NCBI GenBank assembly: GCA_914767715.1
Contig: OU612066.1
Span: forward strand, 28,616,283 to 28,680,282
Source of the DNA: Membranipora membranacea
Taxonomy: Eukaryota > Bryozoa > Gymnolaemata > Cheilostomatida > Membraniporidae
Direction: 5' to 3'
DNA: 64,000 nt
In this document: positions 1 to 13,600 of the stretch, piece after piece
How positions within the stretch are numbered: position 1 is the first letter of the stretch
Layout: each line of letters starts with the position of its first letter
Notes under the pieces: model-generated
The model's input: the letters and a program-made list of their open reading frames with translations, nothing else
Told to the model about the DNA's origin: nothing
Database searches by the model: none
Program-made: the position numbers and the translations under genes

Positions 1-1436
1 CCTTCAAAGCTATGAACAGTCTGCCATAAATAGCCACATTTTCTTGTTACAAGGAAGTCATGAGCCCACTGATACTGAATCGTAGGAAATGTAAATCATC
101 AGTACTTTGAAAAAATGATTCTCTTAAAACAAAAAACTACACACCATCATCCCTACCTAGCCCCCTTCCTTGCTCTGTTGTTTTCATTATTCCTTTCTGA
201 TTCCAGTTCGCGAAGCAGTAAAATTGGAAGAATGACTGAACAGTCTTTAATTATCACTCTCTCCAACAATAGATCAGGTCTACACTTCAAATTCTCTTGA
301 AAATGTTGGTAATACCTTGAATTGGTAAATTGTTTGATCTCAGAAGGGAAATTTTAAAGCCTAGTATGGCTATGGAATAAATGGATATATGGGATTAGAT
401 TGCTTTTTCCTTATGGTTACTGTTAAATGGATCAATTCCCAAGGTAGGTAACCGTTATCGACAATTGATCTTTAATGCCTCGTTTTATTTTGAAACCAAA
501 CGTATTTCCAAGAGAGATCATTTTGATAAGAAATGAATATAATGCCTTTCAGTAAAACTTTCATAACTGAATACTGATGTACGTCAATTCTTTTAAAGAA
601 AATGTGAATGTCATCAAAGGATGACGACAGATGGTAAAGGGAAGCAGATCGTACCGCTTTCCGATTGATGCAATCTTCGGGAATCTTCTGGCATAAATAG
701 TTGTATAGCTCTAAAGCCCTATAGCACCATAGCTTCTATTTTATTTTATTTTATTCATTTATTGAGGTTTTGAAGTTTATAATTAAAGCAAATTAAAAAT
801 AACTTGTTGACCTCCTAAATGTCAAATGAGCAGAGTTATTGTCTTAATATTGGTTTTGATATCAAGGAGATATTTCTTACACCCATCATTGATGAACACC
901 GTAAGAACTATCTGAGTCTATGTGATATTAGGGAATTCTTCTTGCAGCTTTTATCTCCTTACAGGTGGTCACAAAGACAATGTATAACCGAAGAATTTGA
1001 CAATGGCGTCGCCTAAAAGGGTAAATTTAAATCCGTATCAGTTTGCTGAAAATACACATTAAACAATTGTAAATCTACTGCGTTGAACTGCTGATGAGGA
1101 TGATGTTGATCACAGGCTATGAATTACTTGTCAACATCCTGTTCCATATCAAATACACATTTGCTGACCAATCAAAACAAAAAAAGTCTTTTTAATCCAA
1201 CATGGCAGTGATGAATATCCATTTTACGGATTGAAATTTTTGATAAAGATTGCAATTTTGTTTTCTGTCTGGACAACTCTTACAAGCGAAATTGGAGATG
1301 AAAATTCTATCGTATAATTATACAATGAGCACATATTTTAAAACGATTGATTGGCCGTGTAGTATGACACTGATGACTGTATCTGATACACAGTCATTTG
1401 TGTAATGCTGTAAGAATGATGTCTCAGACAACCAAC
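1..1436. other. Intron sequence of the REJ-like gene, no exon recognised
   Basis: I looked on the minus strand for the exon that should complete the GPS (Cys-x-Cys-x-His-Leu-Thr/Ser) and found none with usable splice sites. AT-rich sequence with a short T/A-rich tract near 740. The plus-strand open stretch 819-1016 has no recognisable similarity. Confidence 0.5.
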
Positions 1437-4400
1437 CTGGCACCCAGTGGTCTTCCAGACATGTTCGTCTTCGTTCTTGAATATGCAGCTGGCAAGTGTG
1501 ACACTGACAGTGATATTCACATGCTCGTCCACAGGGCAGATCGATATAAACCCCACGTGATAAGTCCTTGCTCTTTGAAACTTCTCCTACAATGATAAAA
1601 AAACCAGTTAGTTTGATACTTAATCAACTAGGCCGCTTTAAGATCTGAGTTTGTATATATACTTTAAAAGATTTGAACACTCTTCTTAGAATTTCGGTAA
1701 TCAAGCCAGTTTTTCCATACTTTGAGAGTCTGCTTAAGTTTAGACCTAATAATGCAAGGATAGTAAGAATCTCGAACACTCTAGTATCATCTAGTACTTA
1801 CTGTATAGTCTAGATAGTCACCGGTGGGCCGTATAAAGAGAGAGTTTCTGTTTTGTTTGCCTTCTTTGTATTTGAATAGAGTCCTCTCTGGAATTGGGAA
1901 TTGCTCGACATCAGAGTGTTCTGATGAGAAATCTTCAAGCTGCGGTCCCTGTCTTCTGTGTACAACTTTCGTATATGTCTGTAAGGAAGAGAGAGATGAT
2001 ACTAAGGCTTCTGCCTTAGCTCCTGGAAATACTTGTTGTAAGAAAATTTAGATCACATAATATGGTTATAATGTTTATCAATTAGTAGGCCAATGAGTAT
2101 TTGTTTGTTCAAATATAATTTTTTTTATGAAGCAGGCACTGTCTTATTTTGATTGTCCGTAACATTGACCAGTAATTTGATCTTGAAGGTGAATTCACAA
2201 GCAAAATGAAAGATAGAAACAAACTATCAGGTTTTATGATATAGGCATTCAATATGGTGATGTTGTGCCAGCAAACAAAGAGGATATGAACAAAATGAAG
2301 CATGTCATATATTTCTTATCAAAACTTCTCTCTAAATTTCATGTTTCACTTTTTATACATACTGCTAGTGATTCAGAGCTGAAGTTATATTCTTGAGTGA
2401 CGTGAACGATAGCAGAATAATAGTCAGGGATAGAGAAGCTATGATATCTCATGTTCGTTATGTCAAGTCTGTCTCTGTTATTGGTACAATTAATATGAGA
2501 CACCTGAGATTCAGGTACAAGATCATCTGTTAAAACAAAATTAAATTTTAAAATGATCTGCTAAGTTACCACATTCACAGTTTATCAAAATTCTTCACAA
2601 CCAAAGCTATCTGTTATATGACAGGGGGCGAAATATCTAGTGTGAAAAGACAAACCTTAGCTATGAATCCAAACCCCAATTTATAAAATTATATGTACAA
2701 AATTCGAATAGAAGGTCATCGCCATCATATGCAACCTCGATTAAAAAAATAGACACAGTAAATTCAAATGTAACATTTTACTTTGAGATTCCTCTCTGTA
2801 AAATATGAGTTTGATTAGTTACATTTGGGAATCAAGACTTGAATTCCTCCAGATATTCAATGCTGACCCTTGGAACTGTTTGGTTGTGACTGTTCAGGAT
2901 TACATACAGATACACTTGAATATGCTGCAAGCTTAAAAACAGACATCATTGACTAGAAAAAGGATGCGAAATACAGTTCTTACCCCTCACATTGAGAAAC
3001 ATGCTTGCTCTTCCGTCACCAGGAAATTTGTCGATAACTATTGGAGTATTATCAGTCGCATCTTCAATATCAATTTTTAAAAAGTTTGTTGCCACCCTGT
3101 CAATGATTCCCGCATCGCCATATATGTTCTCTGTGGTGCTGTACAACTGGCAGTATAAGGAAAGAGTATGTTATGGGTTTTAAAAGGTGGGGTTTATCTA
3201 TGACACATCAATTTAATAGACTTATAAATAACATTCATATCAGTCAAATCACAGAGAAATGAGATATTATTATGTCTCAATTTTTTTGTTGAGATCCTCT
3301 TAGTCATGTTTGGGAAGTTCAAACATTTATTGGATGGAGTGGTTGGTTGCTAGCAATAGGTTCGATTGGAATTTGTATATTAAAAAAAATAATTAAAACT
3401 GTAACCCAGTTGAATTTTTTAATACTGCAAAAAGTTTCCAAAAATTCTGACTTACATGAAGTAGGACCTCTGAATTTCTATGTCCAGCAGATATCAGTAC
3501 ATCACTGAGGTTTGGTATGGTCACATTAAATTCTGACTGCTCCACTAATTTAGATATTTTGCTGTAATACAAAGAAGACTGCACAATACTGAGTTATGTC
3601 AATTTTGAGAAGTTAATATGATGTAATTGTTCATGTAAAATTTGGCGAAAATGTATAGCGCTCAACTGTGCAGCATTAGCTATATTATAAAGTCCAGTCT
3701 TCAGTGTCCTCCCTGGCATGGCTGTGTGTCGCAGCTCAACATGAAGCTCGCCTTTAGCTTTGAGAGCGCGTATTTACATCTTAAAATGTAAATTTATCAT
3801 CAGCTGGATATATGATTTATCTAACTAATAACTATTGTCTCAGAAATCTATGCTGCTCTATATGTCAAGACCAAAATCGGGACTTAAAAGTGAGTAGGCC
3901 TATTTTGAATTGTATATTTTGAACTTTTGTCATCTTGTGAATTTAATTGCTGAGTTGAATGACACAGGAATTGTTTTGCGAATTGCTAATTTTATTTGCG
4001 ACATTTGGTTTAAACTGCAATTATCGGCATTGAATTATGTATTTCCGTGTGATTAGTTATTACACCTACCATAATTCATGTTAATAATTTTTTATTTCTA
4101 TTCAGCTGTAGAAGGCAATGTGTATCTGTAAACTGAATAATAGCTGATATTGAAGTCATTTTCTGTGGTGATTTTATGTGCTCAACAGAAATCTGCACGA
4201 ATCGATGTTTTGTAAGTTTGATGAGCAATTTTTTTTTATTCAATGATTTTCCTTTGTCGTTTAATATTTTAAATGTCAATTCACATCAAAGTTGCAAATG
4301 TAATCATTGATTATTTTTTCCATCTGGCATCGTTTCAATCGCCTTTATTGTCATAAGTGTTACAATAATATGATCCTTGTAATAATATTGCTAATCAATT

Positions 4401-4600
4401 CTATTATAATATTTTGACCTATTACTTTTACATAGCTAATGGTATCAACTGAGTGTAACACACCTGAGAGAATCCTTGTATGTCCTGACCACATAATTGT
4501 CTCCTGCACATTCTGTATTCTCACCTGGAGATAAAAGCTTTGAGCTGATATATTCTACATCAGTTACTGAGCTGCCAATATTGATCTTCACATCAGACCA
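1437..4600 (-). CDS. Exons 33-38: GAIN domain with GPS motif
   Basis: Exons: 4464-4600, 3456-3561, 2984-3146, 2363-2526, 1802-1978, 1437-1586 (residues ~1340-1638). Text includes [36 protein letters not shown] (resembling the V-A-T/S-L-x-F strand of GAIN domains), [20 protein letters not shown] and finally [23 protein letters not shown]. The last matches the GPS pattern C-x-[FYW]-x-[NDE]...W...GC. In this family autoproteolysis occurs a few residues later at HL-S/T, in a following exon expected to read CxCNHLTxF; I did not find it in 1-1436, so it should lie further left. Exon 38 ends in phase 0 at GTTGGT. Confidence 0.68.
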
Positions 4601-7600
4601 CTGTTGTAAACATAGTAAGTTTCTTAGTCAGTTTCTGAATTTGAAAGCCGTTGTGTGAGACTGATTTAAATATTTCAAAGGGTCTCTTTGAATCAGATTA
4701 AGAACAGTTAATTAGATATTTCAATTGATTTTAGTTCATATATTAGTCCTGCTAATGGGGCTTAACAAAGGAAGTGACTTCTCATAATCCGTTTGTTTGT
4801 CAGAAAAATGTATGTGTGAAATATTACCAGATTAATGAAGAGAGATTGGTTCTTGAACGCAGCAGGCATAATTCTTGGGTCATTCCATCGCTGTATTATG
4901 AATAAAATATTATTTCACATAAGTTTATAACAATAAGATGTTTGCTTTAGACTGTCATTTCAAGCATCACTTGAAAAGGAAAATTAGCCAGATTTATATC
5001 TAACGATCAATCATGTAGAATAATTACCCCTCTACATAGATTTGTTGAGAAAAAGAACACATAAACTGTCTACAAGCTTTGGCACCTCCCCACGGACAGA
5101 ATGTTAATTATTGAAAACATCTATTTATACAGGTATCTAATTAAAACTGCCTGCCGATCTATCACAGAAAACTATGAAAAAAACTCACTTGAGGTCGAAT
5201 TGATCCATTTTTGTCACCATCATCACCATTTCTATCATCATACAACGATATATTATATCTGAAAGGGATAAATTACGATGATTCAAAACAATTATACAAT
5301 TTGAATAAGTTACACAACTACAAAATTTCACAACTGTGGTGGTTTACAAATTTTGTTATGGAAGTTCTTTGGTGTGAATGTGTGACCATGTCTCTGGAAA
5401 ATGACAAAATAGACAGGCCAACACTTTTATGCAACAAAACGCAGGAATGTTCGCATGGAACTACATATGAATATACCAAGAGGTTGATTCCTTGAAGGCT
5501 ATAACATAAAATAACTGGGTTCACGATTCCCCGGCTGCGGTCAGACCAACCAATAGCCCTTGCTGTACACTGCTGCTTCAGCCCTTTTTTGTGCTTACCA
5601 CAGCCTATTTAGGCTTCACTAAACCCAATAAACACCCCTCCTCAGCAGGAACAAAACACATGTTTGGTGTGCTCAGTGCGATCTACAGGACGAAATATCA
5701 TTATTTAATATAATGGATGTCTATTACATTGCAGATCTATAAAAACTTCCCAATATTTATCATGATTATCTCACAGACATCATCCTGTTTTGAACAAAAG
5801 TCCATGAGCAAGGGGAAATAAAAAAAGAAAAAAAAGGAAAGTGAAACTTACATTTCTTTTTTGAAAAATCTGCTCCTGTCATGATTATAATAAGCTGGAT
5901 AAAGATTCTCAAACAACCCCCTTGTAGTTGATGCTATGGTGAACATTGACATCAGAAGATTGCTAGAAAAAATCAATTCAGAATCAGCATGCTTGGGAAA
6001 CCCATAAAAAGGCTATCAATGTGGAATTTCTCAAAGAATTTTCTTTTATCAATCAGAAATTTTAAGAAGCTTTGAACAAGCGGGATATAACACCAACTAT
6101 CAATCTCTCAGAAGGGTGAGCCAAATCTACGACAGGACAACTCGAGCTCTGGCTTAATGCAAATACACAGAGGATTGCTCATACTCACCATATAACTGGA
6201 TGATGTTGCAGTTTCGCATCCTCATCAATCGACAAGAGATTATTCAATTGATCTCTTAGAGCTGATGTCGCCTTTTTTATGGCTTTGGATGCCATGAGCT
6301 AATAATGTAAACAAATAGGAGTCATATCAGATGACATAGAAATAAGAATCCTTATATTTTGGGCAAGATTTGGAGACATTTGAAGGTGTGTTTATTTGTC
6401 AGATTGCTGTCTGCAATATGATTTTCCAGGCAAAAGCTACAGTTACAGCCTAGCCTAAGCAACCAAAGTTATTTCCCGTTTTCACATTAGTCGTCACTAT
6501 TTTAATGTGATTATTGAATCAGTCAGTACAGAATGATTTAGATAATTAACCCATGCATCAGCAATATATACCTACATCTCTTATGGGGACAAAATACTTT
6601 GACTGAGTTAAACCTCACCGCAATCTCATCAGAGAGTATGACCGGGTCAACTGTTGTAGTATTGATAAGGTCTAACAGTATGACTGTATCTTCAAAGCCG
6701 TAAATATCAATGCCTTCCATGATATCGGAAAGAAGCTTATTCAACTACAAATGAAAAATACATGCTGTATAATTGCATAACATTTGATGAGAAAATAACC
6801 AGGGCCAATGCAGAGTGATGAAAACTGTGAAAGTTGATTTCACAGACCTGTATATTTGGTACGGTCTTTTTAGCAGGGTTGCAAAATTTTATATTGAAGA
6901 CTACCATAGCCAAAGAAGCTAACAGGTTAAGAAGTATATATGCAATATTATTCCAAATGAAAAAAAATCATTGCTTAGTTGGGTATAAATTATGTGTAGT
7001 GCTAGAAACTGTCCCCTCTGCTCATTGGTGATATAAATGCATGGTACTGTACAAGTCCGATAAGCTGCCATATATTTGAATTACTTATTTTTTCCATGTT
7101 GATTGAAAGTAAATATAGTTCCATTGTCAAGTGACAACAGTTGATACAACAGTTGATAACTTCATTCATTGTTGAAAATTCAGCCTTTAAAGTTCACATA
7201 AATAGATGAAGTGGCAGTTTACTGAGCCTCTATAGTACATTAACATCAAAATATACGAGCAGAGGGGACCATTTCTAACACATAATATATTGCTTTGGTT
7301 GTTTGGTAGTCTTTATTACATTTTATCACTGGATGTCAGAGTCTGTAGTGCAGGTTGCAGGATTGTTAAGCATGAAAGTACCTTTGTATAGCTTAATTTG
7401 AAAAAGCAGTTGGTGTTTAAAAAATTACTAATTTGTTAGTTATATAAATATGTATATTGATTCCACATTGAGGGTTGAGAGGTGTAAATCACTATGTTTC
7501 CATACGTCGACATGACGTCAGTTTGCGGGCCAGTCGATACATGGGATTAGCATTTAGGGTAACTTCCGTACGCATAGGGACGCATTTCTTCATTCGAACA

Positions 7601-10600
7601 CAGAAACCATTTCGATTCTCAACAATTGCGTAAGGCACGTAGATGAATTGATAGTGCTCTTGGTCATAATAGGTTCTATGTGGGAGGCCAGAGTTTGCGG
7701 CAGATCTTTTTTCATTTTTTTTCAGCATCATTAGCATTCATTATTCCACATGGCGGTGGACTTCTCATGCGAAGTATGGGACCATAGTGAAAGGAAATGA
7801 AATTGGACATGTTAATGAACATTTTTGCATGGGTCTCTATACCTTTATAGCATCATGCTGCTTGCTAACAGTGGAGTTCTTAAGATACAATGATGTGACC
7901 TTGTCCCTCACGCTGGGTAGCATTCTTAACATAGCTGTAATATAAATAATGTGCAGACATAATGAATATTGTCTAAGCAATTCAATCTTGAGGTAAATAC
8001 TGAATTACCGACAAAAAAATGCCCGTTTTGTTATTTTGCAATCTTCTCTATAATTGCCTTTACAATTGCAGTATAGTATATGACTTTGGCTGTATTTGCC
8101 TGGTTTTATCATCTAAGAACAGATGACAATACCTTCAGGGAAGCTGCTTGAATTCTTCCTGAATTGCTTGATACGCTTGAGAAGAACAGATATATCACAA
8201 GGTCAGATGACTTGCTTAATTATCCTTATTGGTTGGCTTCAACCATGATTGGTTTGAGATAAATACAAAATTAATCAGAGGGTTGCAACATTGTTGGTAA
8301 CCCCTTTTAATAATTACAATAGTGATGCAACGCAGACAAACTGCTAACATAGTCACACATGATTTCAATTGAATACAACAAAATTTGCTGCAAGCCCAAT
8401 CTTTTTGAATCTATGGAAGAAGATCACATAATATGTTTCAGACTAATGATTAATTTACCTTCTGTGTTTCCTTGTGCTTTGAACTCCAATAACTGATTCA
8501 TCTCCAAATGCACGTCTTCCTGTCCAAATCTGAAGCGCACAGTCTGTAAAGCGACACTTGAGGTCGTTATTTTATGTCACTTGTGTACCAAATAGAAATG
8601 CTAAGCTAGAACCAGAATAGGTACACCATCAGATATTGGTACTGTTTAATACACGCACGCACACACGCACGCACGCACGCTATGACTATAGATTCGTATA
8701 CGTTGTAAAATTGTACTTACCACGGGAATGACTTGCCTGTCCCATACTATTTGTCCGGATGAGTCCTTTATTACAAGCGTGAAATTATATCTAACTTGGC
8801 GAAGCCTGTGATACCCAAGAACGATACTCCATGGAAATCTTGGTACTTCAGCAACATAAGATTCCCATAGAACAACAGGCACTAAGAATTGCATAAGATT
8901 GAAATATGATATGATATTAGGTATGGCACATATGTAGTAGGTAGTCCCTGATACCAAATAAGCATTGGCACTTGGTATGGATACTATGACTATCAGGCGG
9001 GGATCAAGTCAGGGTTAGGTACTTCTCATTTTTGTGTTAAGCAGCTAAGTAATAGAAAAAATGATCAAGTTTGGATGAAATGGGAAAAAAAAAGAAAAAT
9101 TATTATGGTCTTGGTTATAAGATACCGATGCAAGTGAAATCAAGAAAAAATAATTAATTATTTTTAGTCTATTGCTTAAAGGTAAGTAGGACCATGACCT
9201 ATGATCTCTGTAGCTACATTGTGATGAAAAAAAATCGTGTGCATATATTTTTCTATGAATTAGAATTGTAAGTGGTATTGTCACCTTTCTCTCACCATTT
9301 TCATCAGCACTACCGTGGCTTCCATCATACAATAATCAATACTCAATCCTATACATCAAGAATTCATTGACTCACATCATAGAGTGATTCTAATGACTCT
9401 ATGAGTCACACTGACAAAAATATTTCACAGCGAGACAGCTAGCTATGCTGAACAGTTCAGTCAACTCCATACTACACACCTTCTCAATATACCAGTAGGA
9501 GGGGACAACATCTTAGATTAACAACAATGCAACATGGAAGAGCTTTAATTGGGTTCTTGCATATCTATAGCAGTGCACAATTTGCATCTCTGTATCATGC
9601 TAGGTCTGTGTGTGGTATCTAAGTTTCTTCTCTACCCCATTTTGATTTTCAATGCCAACCTCTTCATTACCACACTGACATTACGAAACTCGATTTTATC
9701 AATATCCGACCTCCAAACTCGATCTCATTCTGACATTTCCATACCAGCTTAACCACTTGTCTTAGTCTTGACCTGTTTGGCACCTTAAAAGTGTGACTAT
9801 CCAATCGACCTCTTGTTTCACAATTCTGATTATAAGATTTACCATAAATTGTCAGTGTCAGTGTCAGTGTCAGACCTCAACTATAACCATGGGAGTCGAG
9901 CTTGGCGTTAGAAGTCTGGTAATTGGTGTCATAGCAATGACAAAGCCAACTTTTGTTAACAAACTGCACTCATGATCTGATGCGTATATGATGCTTTCAA
10001 AACGATAGTGAAAGCTTTATCCCATTTTACCGTCAATAGTCACCTATAGATATTGAAGGGGACACATCATTCAGCCAAGAGCTTAAAACATTGTTGTTAG
10101 TTTTTCTAACTTACTGATATATGCATTACATTTCACCACATCACATAACAATACATGTGAACATAATTTTTTCTGGTGGTATCAGAGATGTTTCATTTTC
10201 AGGCACCCTATTAAACTTTTTTCAACACTCCTATTTATGCGATCCTGACCAGTCAACATTTATTATTGCTGACTTTACAATAGGATATTCTATACTCCCA
10301 CATAAAGTATGAGTTCTATCAAACATTATGTTCTATGCTAATTTTGTATGCTCTAATATGATACCACAATTTTTCTGAAAGAGTCATTATGATCTCGTTT
10401 TGCATAAGCTATATTACTCATCATCATAATGTCTCATTCGTGGTTAACATATACCTTTTACACATGACCTTTAATGCAACGATCCATGTTACAGGATTAC
10501 CAAATAGATAAATAGTTCACGGGATACAAACATAGGTTGCCGATACGCCAGCAGTTCAATCTTATCACATGGTATGCCGATTGGCTTGCATTCAACTATC

Positions 10601-13600
10601 TCAATTAAAAAAAAAGGCCATTTCACCAAACTGTCTTATAATGTGACTATAGGATTGATGAGAAGTTGTTGCAGCTCAACAACCTTACTTCTTTTTGAAT
10701 AATATAGTGAGTGCTGTCAATTCTGTTCACATATAGTTCTGAAATAAATTAGCCAAATTTCCCCTTTAGGGATTGAATTTCAGACCACTATACATGCACT
10801 TCCTATTTCTCAACCCCTACCTCAATTATGATATCTTGATTTGCCTGTTACTCTGACATCATGGTGTGGTGTCAGGATACATAGAGTTTGATATTCTTAG
10901 TGATGGTGATAAATGGTCACACTTTAGGTAGTAGAGCCTGGTGGGCCAACATGGTTAGGGGAGGGGGGGGCAAGCCATATTAATCTAATTGACAGGCAAA
11001 GTTAACTTGCTATTTTAAAGGTCAACGAAACAATAATAGAATCTTACCTACATCTGCTGATGTACTTTGAAACTGGAAAGAGAACTTCATTGGGTAGTTA
11101 CGACGAACAAAGTATGTGCCGACGCAGCGCCATTTCGTATGTGAACGTCTCTCAGGACGATAGATACGTCTCTGGTTAATAAGTCAGCATTATTACTATA
11201 TCATTTCAAATTAGATTGGCATTGTAATACCTGACATGTTAAGTCCTTTTTTGTATTGGATGCACTTTTAATTGAAAGATTATATAAACAGATGTTGAGA
11301 GGGGTTATATCTTCCTATTATAATATGTAACTCTTTAACGTATTGCTCCCTCCGGTCAGGTTGGAACAAGTTTCAGAAAATTATGACCGGGTCGAGTTTT
11401 GGCTATCTTTCAGGATCATTGTGTGTAGGGACTGAGTATGTGTGAAAATGCGCTACTGGACTCTGACAAAACATTTTATAACTGACATAGAATACAGAGA
11501 GTATCATTTGACATCAAAATGGATATTGCCATGAGATTTGACATGCCAATAATTCGAAAGAGCTGTGGATATTCATTCACTAATGTCTAGTGCAATTAGA
11601 GAATAGTGCACGCTAAATTTAATTCATTTTGTAATATCTCATACTTGATATGGAACTATGTTGTGACCAAGTTTCACCAAATTCTGTCAGAAGATCTTGA
11701 CATACAGATGTCTGAATAAAACTTATATGGTCTTGTGAGCATTTAAATAATCAAATCAAAAGCATGAGTTATAGCTAATTTTTACAATGACATTTCTCCA
11801 TTTCCTTTGCAGCCATAGAAAATTGGTGGCTTAGTGGTAAGATTGAGGATGGTTGATCACATGATTCCGGGTTCAAACCCAGCTGCAAGAAATGTTTTGA
11901 CCAGTTAGTAGTAACAATTGGTCTTGTAATTTCCTGGGAAGCGGGTAGTTATCAAGACTAAAATCCCAGTACAAACCTTGTTCCAGCCCTTCCTTCCAGA
12001 TGGAACTCTTCTGTCAACTTAGAAACAGCTATTTGTTGGTAAGGGAATAGTGGTGAATTAGATTCCACTAAAAACGGTGAAATCTTTAAAGTTATAACAA
12101 ATAAAACAATACTTACAATATTTTTTTGAATACAGTCGCGGCTAATATTTATGTGAGGAGGTCTGTCAAAGCAGTAACTATCCAAAGCTCGCCAGGCATA
12201 AGAGGTGTTAAGCAAAGAAAGACTTTTGGACTGTACTGCAGATAAATCCATCACTGGTTGGGTGTAAAATATAACATTATATGAGCAAACTGGTAATAAT
12301 TATGAAAGGTGGTAAACTGATGGTAGCAGCAGTTGCTGACAATGTTTGTGAAAACAACTTAGGGTGGAATATTTTAATTTTTGCTGTTGCTGATGGTCTT
12401 TTTTATTTTGGAATGGTTACTCACACACAAATTCTACACCGACACACTTGATACTGCTGTTGAACTCCTTGTGATCAAGATAAAATGCTGACTGTTGCCC
12501 TGGCTGCATAGAAAATGGAACTTTCTCTAGTTTGCCCAATCGATATGCATTATAATCCACATATGTTGGATCATAATCATCAAAGGCATAGTCTCTGCTA
12601 CCAATAAGAGTCCCTGATGTCTTGACAGTCCGTCTCCATTGCATGGCGTAATGCTTGGGATCCTATGGAACATACAGTGGATTAGGGTGAAAGTTTTGAG
12701 TGCAATGTCCATGAATAAAAGAAACATTAATTATTTCAACTTTGATATGAATTTGCGAGCGTAACATTGAGCTAACACTTGATCATAATACTTGCATACG
12801 AGTATAAAGTATTGCTTGAATGTGTACTGAAATATTTGGGTAAATGAAGTCTTATAGATAGTCTTTGTTTTGTTGTGATATTTTTCCAAGAATAATTGGA
12901 GAGCTTTATGGATAAAAGGTTGAAATTATACTTTTGTAAGCTCTGCGAATCTTCTGCATATCCTTCGGAGAGTATATAATGGCATTAAATAAATTTGGTA
13001 CTGCATGCTAAACATTATTGTTCTAAAACATGGTAAAGGCAAATCTCAGTACAAAAGAAATATTCCTCTCACCCAGTTGGAAGGCTCCAACGTGTATTTT
13101 ATTAGAGCTTTTCTAGCGAGCAATGGACTGCACCCTATACATCTTAAAACACAGAAAAAAGGCTCCAGAGTTATAATTGTCAGGTTCTTTGTTATATTAT
13201 AAATGACACCTGAAGGTAAGACAGAAGCAGTATAATGTGTCATAGTTACATGAAGTTGTTTCCCAATGCTTTGATATGGCTTTTCTTCAAATGGATCAAA
13301 AAATTCCATAATATGTTTGATGTTCTATAGCTAGGATATATTTTGGTCCATAAATTATGGAGTGAAGGAAATGATATGAGCTAGTGACATTTAGATACCA
13401 TTTAGCCTTACTTGAGAACAGGCGCAGGTGGGTTGTCATCCTTTGAGTCATAATACCTTACGACTTGAAATGCTGTGCCCTCTGCCACAAACTCATTGTA
13501 CCTGTGTGCGCCATGGAAAGCATATTGAAAAACCCTCAGCTTAAAGTAGTAGGATCGATAATCACCTTGTGATGCACTGAGTGGTAGATGATCACTGTGC

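Noticed and set aside
819-1016. Plus-strand open stretch near the left edge
   Set aside because: No family signature and no splice context; probably chance in the intron.
5211-5495. 94-codon plus-strand open stretch
   Set aside because: Antisense to exon 31 of the receptor gene at its start and no similarity elsewhere.
11823-11893. Functional tRNA gene
   Set aside because: A and B boxes are present, but the acceptor stem does not pair; better a SINE head.
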